Positions 45,171-56,810 are shown, counted from the stretch's first letter. The stretch is 64,000 nucleotides of DNA from Voacanga thouarsii (GCA_026120185.1 JANUWF010002362.1:62001-126000), one strand, 5' to 3'. Made by a program: numbers and translations. The notes: generated by a model not told the origin, from the letters alone.

Positions 45171-46056
45171 GAATCCCAACAACAGCCCATGCCTGCACCA
45201 AAAGAGGGAGCGAAAGAGGGAGAAAACGCTGAAATCCATCTTCCAGTTTCAACCTGGCGCCAGCCCCACTAGGCATACTTGGTGCCAGATACACTATGCG
45301 AACCAAAATACTGGAATTCCAGTGCTGACTTGGCACCACGTCCAGCACCTACTCCTGGCACAGAGTCCAGTTGGACACAGTGCTGGAATTCTAGTTCTGA
45401 CCTGGCGCCAGGTCCAGCACAGCTCCTGGCACTGGGTCTAGTCAGGCAAGACCCTTATTTTGTCGATTTTTACTATTTTCTCCACATTTCCTTTATTTTA
45501 AACACTTTGTAAAGACCCTTTAAGTCCTTAAATTGTCTTGGGGCCTTAGTAGTTACTTAGCTATGGTTAGGGTAGTATAAATACATCTTTTGTGATTTGA
45601 CAATTCAATTCATCTTATATTATTTCAAATTGTGAAAGGGAGCTTTGAGAGGTTTAACCTCCTTGTTCATATTGTTCAAGACCTTACTTAAAGTTTAGTC
45701 CTCCCTATGTACGAGTCTCTAAAACCTTTGGATAATTGAATGTGGTTTCTCTTGATTAGGTCTTAGTTGCTTTGTTCCTCTTAGGTTTTATCTTGAATTC
45801 CATTTCTTGGGTGTGTATAGTTCTACTTCTCTTATTCTTGATTTCCTTTGTTGTGACAAGGATATTTGGGTGAATTTATAGTGGGTCTTTCTATATTTCT
45901 TGTGGGTATTTGATGCTTTGTTCTTCAAAAGTTTGCTAGGGAATAGTTAGATAGTTTTCTTTCTTTTTTTACCACAAATTTACACTGTTAGGGCTATCCA
46001 GGGTTTTACCCATTTGCTTGCCTTTGTTTACAAATTAGCCAATACAAGATCATATC
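45171..46056 (+). repeat. LTR2 of gypsy chain F (start uncertain)
   Basis: It ends CATATCA, nine bases before a PBS. The right edge is firm; the left edge is only set by the end of the pol tail. It carries GC-rich palindromic units CTGGCGCCAG at about 45255 and 45400-45412, and a TATA box. Confidence 0.6.
45576..45583 (+). promoter_or_regulatory. Candidate TATA box in LTR2
   Basis: TATAAATA, about 480 bp before the LTR end, a plausible place for the retroelement promoter. Not tested against a transcript. Confidence 0.45.
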
Positions 46057-46064
46057 AAAGAGTT

Positions 46065-46076
46065 TGGTATCAGAGT
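46065..46076 (+). other. Primer-binding site after LTR2
   Basis: TGGTATCAGAGT, initiator tRNA-Met type with the last base changed. Confidence 0.8.
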
Positions 46077-46450
46077 AAGGAAAGCCTTGATTTCAATCAA
46101 AGCTTGACATCAAGAAAAGGAGCCCTACAAGTTGGAAAAAAAAATAAGGGAATCTCGTAACTCAAAAACATGCTCCAAAATGGTCTTGAAATCTTTGTTA
46201 TATCTTGATTTTTCTTTGAGGAAATTACTCATTGATGTTAATATAATTCTTGGGAACAAATTTATCTTGTGTTTGGGGTGAAAATGGGCTTGAATATGGG
46301 TGAAAATATTAGTTTTTATTAAGTGACGGGATTGCAACCAAAGTGTTTGATAAATGTTCTATGGGGATATTTGTGGCTTTAGTTGTGAGTAAAGGAAGGC
46401 GAACATCATCAACAAAGAGAAAATATCTTTTACACAAGGTGTTTCATCAA
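46077..46450 (+). other. Leader after LTR2
   Basis: AT-rich and without a usable frame. Gag is absent: the sequence passes directly to protease. Confidence 0.55.
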
Positions 46451-47029
46451 TAAGGTTTCGTGTAGCACGATCATTGATAGTGGGAGTTACACTAATATGA
46501 TTAGTGCCAGTTTAGTAGAAAAGGTAGGATTAGGAATGATGAAACATCCACACCCTTACAAATTGCAATGGTTAAATGATAGTGGGGAATTGAAGTTTAA
46601 TAAATAGGCTTTGATTGCATTTGACATGGGTAAGTACAAAGATAAAATACTATGTGATATTATTCAAATGCAGGCTAGCCATTTACTCTTGGAAAGGTTA
46701 TAGCAATATGATAGGGGAGTTGTACATGATAGAAAGAAAAATACTTATGTTGTGCATAAGGAATGGAAGAAGTATATTCTTCTGCTAATATCCTCGAGCG
46801 AAGTGGGTGTAGATCAGAAAATCATGAGAGAGAAAGAAAATAAAAGAGTGTTAAAAAAAGTGAAAAGAAATAGGAGAGTGAGGAAAAACAAAAACATAAG
46901 CAAGGGAGAATAAATAAAAAGAGAGAAGAAAAGCCAGAGAATAGAGATAAGAAACAAGTGAACTTCTTCGCAAAAGAAAGTGAGGTCGTAGATACTATAA
47001 AAGCAAAAGAATTGGTATTTCTTTTATTT
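46451..47029 (+). pseudogene. Gypsy protease and Lys-rich linker (F)
   Basis: The frame reads STIIDSGSYTNMISASLVEKVGL with an intact Asp-Ser-Gly triad, then YKLQWLNDSGELKFNK, a stop, DMGKYKDKILCDII and SHLLLERL. This is the protease of a gypsy lineage distinct from C, D and E, which have DPGS-type loops. The strand from 46800 to 46960 encodes a very Lys- and Glu-rich linker. Gag is missing in front of it. Confidence 0.75.
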
Positions 47030-47925
47030 TGCAAAGGTATCTATCTTACTACTGATGACAAAACTCTTGCTTTGCCTTGTGAAATTGCAGATCTTGTTGA
47101 GGAATTTTAAGATGTGTTCCCAAAAGAGACTCCTGTAGGATTATCACTAATACGAATGATCGAACACCAAATTGACTTTATTTTAGGAGCAGTCATTCCA
47201 AACAAGCCAACTTACAAATGCAATCCTGAAAAAGCCAAAGAATTATAGAAGTAAGTAGAGGAGCTGCTTAAGAAAGGCCATGTTCTAGAAAGCTTAAGTC
47301 CATGTGTCATTTCAATTTTGCTGGTGCCAAAAAAGGATGGGTCACGGAGAATATGTGTTGATTGCAAAGCCATTAACAATAAAACAGTAAAATATCATTA
47401 TCCCATTCCTAGACTTGATGATTTGCTAGCTGAGTTACATGGATCATGTGTATTTTCAAAAAATTACTTAAAATCTTGATGCTATCAGATTAGGATTAGG
47501 GAGGTGATAAATGAAAAACTGCATTTAAAACAAAACAGGGCTTGTACAAATGGCTTGTGATGCCAGTTGGATTATCAAATGCACCTAGCACTTTCATGAT
47601 ATTGATGCATCATGTGTTGTGAGATTTTATTGGAATATTTGTTGTGGTGTATTTTGATGACATTGGGATTTATGCCAAAACTTATGAAGATCATTTGCAT
47701 TATCTTAACTGCTTTCTTGTTACCCTTAGGAGAGAAATGTTGTATGAAAACCTTGAAAAAGGTTCCTTGTTCTTGGAAAAGATAACCTTTCTTGGCTTTG
47801 TTGTAAGTTCTAAGGGCATTGAAGTGGATGAAGAGAATATTAAGGCCATTCAAGATTGGCCAACACCCACAACTGTAACTGAGGTAAGAAGTTTCATGGA
47901 TTGGCTAGTTTCTATAGGCATTTGA
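47030..47925 (+). pseudogene. Gypsy reverse transcriptase (F)
   Basis: Blocks in order: LVEEF, a stop, DVFPKETPVGLSL, IEHQIDFILGAVIPNKPTYKCNPEKAKEL, two stops, VEELLKKGHVLESLSPCVISILLVPKKDGS, ICVDCKAINNKTVKYHYPIPRLDDLL and SCVFSKN. The last third, 47644-47925, is open and carries the catalytic VVYFDDIGIYAK box and LGFVVSSKGIEVDEENIKAI. Both catalytic aspartates are present. About two frame changes lie at 47480-47640. Confidence 0.85.
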
Positions 47926-48280
47926 TTAAGAATTTTAGCAAAATAGCAGCCCCATTGACAAAAGTGGTAAAGAAAAATAATGGGTTTAAATGGGAAAGAG
48001 ATCAGGAAGAGCACTCAATACATTGAAACAAAAATTGGGTGAGGCCCCATTATTATCATTGCCTAATTTTGATAGGGCTTTTGAAGTTGAATATGATGCT
48101 ACTGGAGTAGGAATAGGTGTTGTACTGACTTAGGATAAAAAACTTATTGCATATTGCAATGAAAATTTATCAGGAGCACTATTACATTATTCCAGTTAGA
48201 ATAAAGAGTTATATGCCTTAGTGAGGATGTTGCACCGTTGGCAACATTACTTATTACGTAAGAATTTTAGCATATCTAGG
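47926..48280 (+). pseudogene. Gypsy RNase H, 3'-truncated (F)
   Basis: Readable pieces are FDRAFEVEYDATGVGIGVVLT, KKLIAYCNENLSGALLHYSS and NKELYALVRMLHRWQHYLLRKNFSI. Then LTR3 begins, so the second half of RNase H and all of integrase are deleted. There are three stops. Confidence 0.8.
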
Positions 48281-49146
48281 TGAGCATTTGAAGTAGGATA
48301 ATCTTTGGATAATATTAGAAGGATTGCAAGAACAAAATTTGTTGTTGGTTCAAGTAGAAGAAGCCACTCGATGCTATCCAAACAAAGTACAACCGGTGTC
48401 GGCCCAACAGCTAAAACTAGTGCCAGATGGTGCACCTTAAAAGAGCTGTGTTGCGGGGGTTTTAGACCAAAAACGGAACTGTTCCACCAGAATTAACCCA
48501 GTGCCATCCCAAAGTAGCCAAACCGGCATTAACACAGCTCTAGAAACTTGCGAAATATGTCTCACTTTGCTAATTTTGGGTTATTTTGTAATATTTAAAA
48601 CTTCATTAGTTAGGTTTTGAAGGCCTTTCAGTATATACTTTAACCTCTATTGTAAAACATAAGATAGAACATATATTCAAGAGAAAAGAATGAAGAAATG
48701 TCTTCATGAAGGTTTGAACCATGGAGTTCTTCCTCAATTCCAAGACTAACCTAAGGGCTTAGTCCACCTTTGAGTAAGTGTCTATAACCTTTTTGGATAA
48801 TTCAACTTGCAAACTAAGCCTGGAGTCTTAATTGCATGATCTTTTAGGGTTCTTATTTGTTGCTTCTTTAAATGCCCACAATCTCCTATCCTTTTAGTTC
48901 TTGTTCTTCTTATGAGTTAAGGGCATTAAGGTGTTATGTTGGTAGACCTTAAACTACTAAATCTTGGGTTCTATTACCTAGATCTAATAAGGTTCTTGAT
49001 TTGTGAAAAAATGTGATATCTTGCGTCTACTTTCCTTTTTCTCTTTCCCCAAAAAGTTTATGTTTTGGTCACTATGTTCTTGTAAAAGTTAATCCAAGGC
49101 CACCCTAAAAAATCATGTTAAAGATCACCCTTTCAGGTTCATATCA
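48281..49146 (+). repeat. LTR3 of gypsy chain F
   Basis: About 866 bp, similar to LTR1 along its length, ending CATATCA. GC-rich units ACCGGTGTCGGC and AACCGGCA lie at 48395-48530. No PPT is readable before it, in keeping with the deletion. Confidence 0.78.
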
Positions 49147-49149
49147 TTA

Positions 49150-49299
49150 TTGGAGCATTTTTTTTGGTTAAGGTAAAAGAATAAAGCAATAAATTCCCCT
49201 CGGGTGTAATAAATACCACACCAGCTCCAGCACCTTCCCGATGTACTGCACCATCAAAGTATATTCTCCATGGTAGGAGAATCTCAATGATAAGAATGT
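49150..49299 (-). pseudogene. RNase H scrap of another gypsy lineage (T)
   Basis: On the minus strand: LPWRIYFDGAVHREGAGAGVVFITPEGNLLLYSFTLTK. This is the start of the second, archaeal-type RNase H carried by Tat-lineage gypsy elements. It is trapped between LTR3 and copia A3 and has no other part of its element near it. The leading aspartate and glycine-rich loop are present. A longer frame joins it to A3 LTR sequence by chance. Confidence 0.7.
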
Positions 49300-51128
49300 C
49301 TGAAGGGTTTAAAACCCGAAAACAAGGCATGCAGAGGAAGCGAAAACTGTAAAACTAGAAAAATTGAAAAATAGGGGAACTCTTGACCAGAGCTGGTATC
49401 GGCTCCGACATCCCTAGCCGGCGTCGGTTGTGCTCTGTACAGATTTTGAGGTTAAAAAAATATTACCTCTTTTCCTCGTTCTAAGAATTATCTGGACCAG
49501 AATGTGTGGGACCGGGGTAGGTAAGCTTGTGGAAACTTCTGGTGCGATTCCTGCAAGTCTCCTACTCCGTCTGTGCATGTATGTGAACGCCAACCTTTCG
49601 ATCTTCCCGTATCTGGCCTGCCTAATTCTATTTGGTGAACAACTTACAGAACTAAGGAATATTTTCTGGAAAGAAAGAGAGAGAGAGAGAAAGAAAGAGA
49701 GGCATCTGATTTTTCATAGATAAGAAGCCGTCTAAAAAAAAAATAACCTTTTTCTCTACTCTCCTGTTTAACCTAAATAAAACCCTAGGTTAAACTGGAC
49801 TGGGCCATTAGACTCTTAGTTTAACCTTTTGGACTAAATTAATTATTCTAATTAGAACCAACTTAATGGCCCAACAAATAATTAATTTCCCAGCCCAAAT
49901 AAACTAGTCCAATTAACAACCCTATATTAGTTTAGTCTCAGGTTAGTCTTTAATTATTCAAATTGGGCCAAAGCCCTGAATAATTAATTAACCCACCAAA
50001 CTAATTTAATTAATTCTCTCTCTCTCTCCAGGGACCTTTATTTTATTCTACCTCAACAAATAAATCAGGCTTCTTAAATAAAATAATTTCTATTTAATTT
50101 AATTTAAGACCAATTCCTTAGCCGGTATTTAATTACGACACACGATCTATACTAGGGACCAAAAAACACACCACCTTGGCTACTAAATGACCAAAATACC
50201 CTTGCCATATAAATAGTTGTATTTTACATTTTAAATATTTCCTAATATCACCATAAGAAAATATGGACTCCAATGACAATGCTGCGTTAGAAAAATCTCC
50301 GACCTACAGGTATAATGACTAAAATACCCCTTTATATATCGCCGTACATTTAGAGAGGAAGAAGTGTATTAACACCTCTCTAAATGACATCTACCATCCT
50401 TAGGCTTCTGGTCCAATGATCCACGACTTCCTGGATTGTTTCCACTTTCCAAGGGAGCGACCCTAAGGCAAACATTCAAGGCATATTTCCCAAGGCCTTG
50501 GATATTAAAATCATTTAGACAACTACAAGGGGTGATATAGTATAAAAACTATCTTGTACAAGTCTGTCTTAACTAATTAGTCATACATACCCAACATGAA
50601 AGTATATTGGTCATACAATAGAACATCAACTATCGCATATCAAAGTATATGCTTCCAGCTTTGTCAGACCACCAACTTATTCTCAAGTTGTAGAGTACTA
50701 GTCCATGCTGTAGCAGTAGTAGTCTAGGTTTCTACTATATAGTACTTTAAGAAACAACTACTACAGGTCTTGTTCTACATATTCGAAACACACTTATGTT
50801 ATGAAGTAAGTGGACTACTCACTGGCTAAAGGTAAGCCATTCCCCATTTGAAATTCACAAACATAATAACCTAGACATGATGAGATTCCCATTCTCATCA
50901 ATCGGTTAAGAACGAACGTTTATGTGTTAAGTAACCCGTGATCCATACCTTACTGTAAAAGACCTCCATTCACTTGAACCACTTACTTAAATACAATGGG
51001 ACTTTTCTGAACGAAATTGTGCATAAATAAAATGTAAATTCACAAAAAATTTTTGAAAATAAATTCTTTTATTAACACATTCGATATTTACATCAGAAAC
51101 CTAGTCTAAGAGGGCATATTTTTCAATA
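49300..51128 (-). repeat. 3' LTR of copia A3
   Basis: 1829 bp, TGAAGGGTTT to TTTCAATA; the most complete LTR of this family here. GC-rich units at 49388-49436. Confidence 0.9.
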
Positions 51129-51146
51129 ATCTCCCACTTGCACTCT
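51129..51146 (-). other. Polypurine tract of copia A3
   Basis: On the minus strand AGAGTGCAAGTGGGAGAT, next to the 3' LTR. Confidence 0.75.
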
Positions 51147-51726
51147 ATGACAAAATATGTCCGTAGGTGCCCACCCCTATGGCATCTAAGTGTTTCTTAA
51201 AGACTCTCTTAGCCAAAGGCTTGGTGAATGGATCTGCTAGATTGTTCTTTGAGGCAATCTGTTCCACCACGACTTCCCGTCTTTGGATGAAATCTCGGAT
51301 TAGGTGGTCCTTTCTCTCGATATGCTTCCCTTTCTTGTGGTTCCTGGGTTTTTTAGATTGCGATATTGCGCCAGTGTTATCACAATACAACACAATCGGC
51401 TTATCCATGTGTGGCACGACTCCAAGTTCTGAAAGGAACATCCGGAGCCAGATTGCTTCCTTGGATGCCTCTGAAGCTGCCGCATACTCAGTTTCCATGG
51501 TCGAGTTAGCAATGCAAGATTGCTTGATACTCCTCCATGAAATAGCTCCTCCAGATAAGGTGAAGACATATCCACTAATGAGTTTTCTCTCATCCTTATT
51601 TGCCTGGAAGTTTGAGTTTGTGTGTCCTGTTGGAACAAAGTCATCAACCCTATAAACCAGCATATAATCTCTCAATCCCTTGAGGTACTTGAATATATAC
51701 TTTACAGCTTGCCAATGAACCTCCAC
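51145..51726 (-). pseudogene. Copia RNase H (A3), open but catalytically changed
   Basis: 193 codons are open from HWQAVKYIFKYLKG to the natural end GTYGHILS. This is the only copia RNase H here with its C-terminus intact: KGKHIERKDHLIRDF, VEQIASKNNLADPFTKPL. The first catalytic block reads GHTNSNFQANKDERK; copia enzymes have TDSDF, so both aspartates are now asparagine. The STMETEYAAASEA and LYCDNTGAISQ blocks are kept. It is therefore inactive despite the open frame. Confidence 0.88.
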
Positions 51727-52690
51727 AGGGTTTGACTGATATCTACTAACTAAGCTTATGACACAGCAGATATCTTTAGCAGATATCTGTCCTAGTACAC
51801 AGTATGCGCGTACATGAGACTTTCCACAGTCGAAGCGTAGGGAATCCTACTCATTCTATCCTTTTCTTCTTGAGACTTAGAGTAGTCTTTTGAAGAAAAT
51901 GACTATCCATGTCTACAAGAGTTATAGCTCCCTTGCATGAGTCTATGCTGTAACTGGCCAGCATCTTGTCAATAAATGCCACTTAGGATAATCCTAACAT
52001 TCTCTGCTTCCTATTTCTAAGAAGTCGAATATTGAGAATGTAACTGTTTTCTCCCAAATCCTTCATATTGAATTGACTAGACAGTCAAACCTTTGTAGAT
52101 GACAATGACCCTCCACCATTTCCAATGAGTAGAATGTCATCCACATACTAGACAAAAAAAAAACCACATTCAAGCCCTCAAGTTTCCTGTACACGCATGG
52201 TTCATCATCGTTTTGAACAAAATAATAAGAATTTACAATTTCATCAAAACGAATACTCCATTCTCTCGATGCCTGCTTAAGTCCATAAATGAACTTCTTA
52301 AGCTTGCAAACCATATGTTCTTAGTCTTTAGCAATGAAGCCTTCAGGTTGGGACATATAAATGTCTTCACTAAGATGGCCATTTAAAAATGCCATCTTGA
52401 CATCCATTTGCCATATCTCGTAGTCATAATGTTATGCGATGGCAAGGAGGATACGGATGGACTTAAGCATGGCTATCGGGGAAAAGGTTTCCTCATAATC
52501 GATTCTTTCTTTCTGAGTATACCCTTTTGCCACAAGCATGGCTTTGAAGGTTTCCACCTTCCCATCCACTCGCCTCTTCCTCTTGTATACCCACTTACAC
52601 CCAATGGGTTTTATCCCTTCAGGTGAAAGTACAAGATCCCAAACTTAATTGAAGTACATAGACTCAATCTCGACTTTCATTGCATTATGT
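51727..52690 (-). pseudogene. Copia reverse transcriptase (A3)
   Basis: Much more broken than in A2. The frame 52063-52314 gives VCKLKKFIYGLKQASREWS, YYFVQNDDEPCVYRKLEG, after which a shift removes the catalytic box from frame; YVDDILLIG is readable one frame over, behind a stop, at about 52135. The amino end ([25 protein letters not shown]) is spread over 52400-52690 with stops. Confidence 0.82.
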
Positions 52691-53026
52691 CAAAGATTTG
52701 CATCTGCATCAGCAAAAGCCTCCTTCAATTAAGACCAGCTCGAAAGCCTCCTTCACTTCATTTCTAGTGGGGTCTTGTTGTTGATGGTCAGAGACCAGCT
52801 CGAAAGCTTCTCCAGTCCATCTCTCCAGAACCCTAGACACTCTCCTACTACGACAAGGCTCCATATGTACAGGCTCTTGAGGTTACGCCTCTTCTTGTTC
52901 CACAATCGGGTTAAAAGAAGTTGCTTCTAATGATAACTTCTCCTTAAGTTCCAACCTAGTTGAACCTTTGGTGGAAGTACTTTGATCATCCTCAAAGTAT
53001 TTGTCATTGGTACTAACCAGTACTTT
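52691..53026 (-). pseudogene. Copia integrase-RT linker (A3)
   Basis: It matches the A2 linker at 15030-15266 but has a short internal duplication: the sequence for LVSDHQ and the neighbouring AGCTCGAAAGC motif occurs twice near 52735-52805. It is not open. Confidence 0.6.
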
Positions 53027-53830
53027 CTACTCCTTAGGATGATAAAAGTAACCACCCTTTGTCCCTTTTGGATGTCCAACAAAATAGCATAATTCTGATC
53101 TTGGTTGCAACTTGTCTCCCTTGACCAGTACATAAGCTGAAAAACCCCATATCCTAAGATGATTCAGACTTGGCTTACGCCCAGTCCATATCTCATACAA
53201 AGTCCTACGTACTGACTTGGAAGGCACCAAGTTCAGAATGTATGCTACTGTTTCCAGTGCATATCCCCAAAAAAACATTGGAAGAGTAGCATGAGACATC
53301 ATGCTTCAGACCATTTCTATCAATGTTCTGTTACTTCTCTCAGCTACTCCATTCTGCTAGGATGTCCCTGACGCAGAGACTGGGATACTATCCTATGATG
53401 TACCATGTAGTCCTTGAATTCACCAGCGAGGTACTCTCCAACACGATCCGATCATAAGGTCTTGATCAATTTACCTGTCCGACACTTCACATGAGCCTTA
53501 AACTCTTTAAACTTTTCAAAAAAATCGAACTTGCATCTCATCAGGTAAATGTAACCAAACCTTGTACAATAATATGTGAAAGAGATGAAGTACTCAAAAC
53601 CTCCTCTAGCTAGTGTAGACAAGGGACCACACATATCAGTGTGAACAAGGCTCAATACCTCCTTGGCTCTATCCATCTTAGGGTTAGATGACCTTTTGGT
53701 CATCTTTCGCATTAGGTAGGATTCACACCAAGGCCAATTTTCCAATCTCAATGAGCCCAATGGCCCATAATGGATTAACCTCTGAATCCTAGTTGAGTTA
53801 ATATGACCTAACCTTAGATGCCAAAGTTAA
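53027..53830 (-). pseudogene. Copia integrase (A3)
   Basis: The frame 53452-53760 contains CESYLMRKMTKRS (second zinc Cys changed to Tyr) and HTDMCGPLSTLARGGFEYF. It stops at LIKTL-stop-SDRVGEY, where an Arg CGA has become TGA. After a frame shift the later part reopens at 53027-53302: [24 protein letters not shown] to YFYHPKE. The block with the catalytic Glu falls in the disrupted stretch near 53340-53380. Confidence 0.82.
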
Positions 53831-54290
53831 GAGTCATTAACATTGGTCTTTCTCTTCCTTGTTAAAGGATCAGATTGAGCATTATTTAATTGATTGTTAA
53901 TAGGGTTTAAGAAAATAGACTCCCATACATGTGCCCAGTATATAAAGTTTCTCCATTTATACTGATAGAAATACTAGAATGGAAAGATATAGAATATCCT
54001 TGATTTATTAGTTTTGCAACTGAAATCAAATTCTATCGAAATCTAGGTATATATAAAATATCTTTCAAAACCACTATTCTATTACAATAAGAAACAAGAT
54101 CCAGCTGTCCCACAGCAAGGGCCCAAACTTATGCTCCATTTTCCACACGTAGTCCATGTTCGCCCTTTTGGAGTCTTCTAATCTTTCTAAATCCCTACAA
54201 GGAGTTACAGATATGATCAGTGGCTCCTGAATCAAGAATCCTTGTGGAAGTTGATCCAACCATTAATATGGACTCTAGATAGAAAACATT
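53831..54290 (-). pseudogene. Copia protease region (A3)
   Basis: The loop reads RILDSGATDHICNSL with the Asp-Ser-Gly triad intact at about 54195-54240, followed by a TAG in the same codon as in A1; A2 has CAG there. The rest carries several stops up to DGEILC-like sequence at 53940. Confidence 0.78.
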
Positions 54291-55085
54291 ATCTATGGGG
54301 TTTTTCTTGGCTTGAAGATCTAGACACTCCTTTTTCTAGTGTCCCTTCAGTCCACATTTGAAGCATTTGCCATTGGGTTTATCTTTGGGCTGGGCCGCTG
54401 CATTACCCTTCTTCTTCTTGAACTTTTTGGGCTTGGGCCCAGTTCTAGAAGATGAAGCCTTAGCAATCATGGCCTTAGATTTTGGCTTTATGACCTTTAC
54501 CACCATCTGGAGCTCCTTCATCAACTCAGTTAAACTCATGTTTGACTTGTTCATGTTGTAATTCAATTTGAACTGAGTAAATGAACTCGATAGAGATTCG
54601 AGAACTATGTCCACTTGACTCTCAAGGTCAATGACAGCCCCAAAGATTTTTCCCAACTCAAAAGCATCAATCATCTTGAGCATATACTCTCTAATTGATG
54701 CTTCCTCAGCCATCTTTGTGTTTACGATAGTTCGAAGAGCCTTCTGCCTTACGGGCCGGCTCTTATTCGCGAACATCGTGGCCAATGATTGACTTATATC
54801 ATACGCAGAAGCCATGTGCTCATGTTTTTACTAGAGTACATTAGACATGGAGGCCAACATGTAGTAATTGGCCATCTCGTCTGCTTTCTTCCACGCCTTC
54901 TAAGCCTCACACTCCTCAGAGGTGGAATCTTCCCCAATAATAGGGCAGGTTTCATAAAGGACATACTTATATTCTTCCGCTGTGAGTATTATGTCCCAGT
55001 TCCTCTTCCAGTCCATATAGTTTGGTCCCGTTAACATATTCTCTCCGAGAATAACGGCCAATGGGCTAAAAGAACCTCTCACCAT
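54291..55085 (-). pseudogene. gag: Copia gag (A3)
   Basis: The ATG at 55085 (MVRGSFSPLAVI) agrees with A1 and A2. Stops occur after STSEECEA and in NVL, but 54336-54815 is open for 159 codons: HMASAYDISQSLATMF, MSLTELMKELQMVVKV, and the zinc knuckle CFKCGLKGH followed by a stop where Trp is expected (TGG to TAG), then KKEC. Compared with A1 the Pro-rich spacer KTQPK is shorter by one repeat. Confidence 0.87.
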
Positions 55086-55990
55086 TTCTGAAAAATTAAA
55101 AACTAAAAGAAAAAGATTTAGTTTGTGAAAACAAAACAAAATGTGCACTTTATCCTTATTATCAAAACTGATAATAATCAATTTGGCTCTTAGAAAAACT
55201 GACATAGTTTCTTAGGAAGATTAACAATTTCCTAAGCTAAGTGTGTTATCCAACACAATTTAATTTCCCTTCTAGGTAATGATCTAGAAGATAGCTCTAT
55301 CGAGGGGATGGTAATTTCCTCTCATTTCTTATGGACATACCTCGCACTATAACCTCCAATGTGGGCTGGCCGATCATAGTACGTGTCTCAAGTTATTAAT
55401 TACTTCCCTCCATTAGATATAAATCTTTGTGGTATCCCCATCCTTTACGGGTTCACTCTTAGCGTGACGTGAGAGGACCCACAATCTCTAATGAGGATCG
55501 TGATGGAAGACATGGGACCGTGGAAACCTCTCTCCCACTTAGTCCTTTAGAACAAGGGTTTTCTGAAAAATGTCCATTTGAAAATTTTCATTTAAGTTTT
55601 CTCATAACTACAAAATAAAATGTCTATATCCATTAAAAACTCTATGTTAAGGCTTATTTTATTTGAGAGATTTTTCCATAGACTAATTTTATTTAAGTTA
55701 AAAACTTAATGATTTCAAAAATTTTCCAATAAAAACTTTCGAGAAACTTTGGTCTCAAGTTTATTTGACAAAATAATTTTTCTTTATGCTAAAACAAAAT
55801 GGTTTTTTATTTTAACTTAAAAAAATATCTAAATCCAATATATTTTCTATGTCAAAGATTAAATCCTTTGAGAAAATATCTAAGGATTATTTTTTGTTCA
55901 AGTTAAAATAACCATCTAATTTGTAGAAAAACATTTTCGTTGCCAAAAATATTCCCAAAGACTTTGGCCTTTGAGAAAACGTGCATTTAG
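55086..55990 (-). other. Leader of copia A3 (partial)
   Basis: It matches 2200-3127 of A1 inverted. No gene. Confidence 0.72.
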
Positions 55991-56219
55991 GAAAAAACTG
56001 GTTTTGATCCGAATGCTAATTTTTATTTTCGAGATTTGATGTTATAGATTCTAGAAATGGACTCTAGGGCGTATGTAGGTGTGTTCTGGAGTTTTTGAGA
56101 GGGATTGGAGGTGTTTAAAGTGGTCTTTGGCTTGAAGAAATGTAGTGTGTGTTCTTGGTGTTCTTGGTGGAAATGGAGAGAACTAGAGGGGAATGTTGGA
56201 CGAATTGCTGAAGAGGGCT
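55991..56219 (-). repeat. Fragment of a D-type gypsy LTR
   Basis: It matches 29264-29480 of the D 5' LTR in the same orientation, from CTGGTTTTGATC to AGAGGG. It is bounded by the A3 break on the left and the start of element E on the right. It is either the scrap of a solo LTR or a host copy into which E inserted. Confidence 0.82.
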
Positions 56220-56482
56220 TGTAATACCCCGCCCAAAACCACCTTTGATCTTTGGGGGAAAAGTCATGCATTGCATAGCATTTTGCATTTCATGTGATAT
56301 TTTAAAATTATTTTTGCATGGGTGCATGTGATTTGCAAGGTTGCTCTTGCATTAATTTATTTAATGAGAAATAGTTATGTTGTTTGCAATATTTGAGAAT
56401 CGTTTTAAGTGAAATTTAGTAGAGGAGATAGAGGGATGGGAATGAGAGTGAAGAGAATTTCTTAGAGATATATTAACACCGG

Positions 56483-56550
56483 AGTTGGTTTGCATTAATG
56501 GTTAGGTCTGGTGATTATCCCTTGGTGACTTGAGTTCGAATCTTACCTCT
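56483..56550 (+). promoter_or_regulatory. tRNA-like block in the E LTR
   Basis: TGGTTAGGTCTGG and, further on, GAGTTCGAATC align with the block in D. GTTCGAATC fits box B fully; box A is imperfect. It lies about 265 bp from the LTR start, the same distance as in D. Pol III activity is inferred. Confidence 0.55.
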
Positions 56551-56810
56551 TGCGAATCTTTGCTTTCTTTTTGAACTCTTCTTCTAGGGGTTCTTCATGC
56601 TTTTGGCCAAAAACCCTAGATAGCTGCTAGTTTGGTAAGTTTCAAGTGGTATAAGACTCTCCTTGATAAATACTAGAGATGGATAATATATTGGGTAAAG
56701 ATCTTATTTTAATTCTCAAGGAAAATTTCTGGTTTAACCCTTTTATTTATTTAATTATTCTTAGAGAAATATTTTAGCTAAAACCCTAGCTACTCTTTTG
56801 AATTTCAGCC

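Larger units (their letters stand above)
31994..49146 (+). mobile_element. Gypsy LTR chain F (LTR1, LTR2, LTR3), interrupted by B
   Basis: Without copia B the order is LTR1 (31994-32850), PBS, leader, a gag-like piece, pol tail, LTR2 (about 45170-46056), PBS, leader, protease, RT, partial RNase H, LTR3 (48281-49146). LTR1 and LTR3 are closely alike. LTR2 shares their plan and the CATATCA end but has diverged strongly. Both internal sections are heavily deleted. It may be two related elements joined by recombination; the order of events is unresolved. Confidence 0.65.
49300..55990 (-). mobile_element. Ty1/copia element A3, 5' LTR lost
   Basis: Same family as A1 and A2. The 3' LTR is 49300-51128, then PPT, RNase H, RT, linker, integrase, protease, gag and about 0.9 kb of leader. 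Homology stops at about 55990, where a D-type LTR piece begins, so the GC-rich block, PBS and 5' LTR are gone. The left flank is ATGTC; its partner is lost. Confidence 0.88.

Noticed and set aside
51167..51655. 162-codon plus-strand frame
   Set aside because: Lies fully on the opposite strand of the A3 RNase H, which has clear family motifs.
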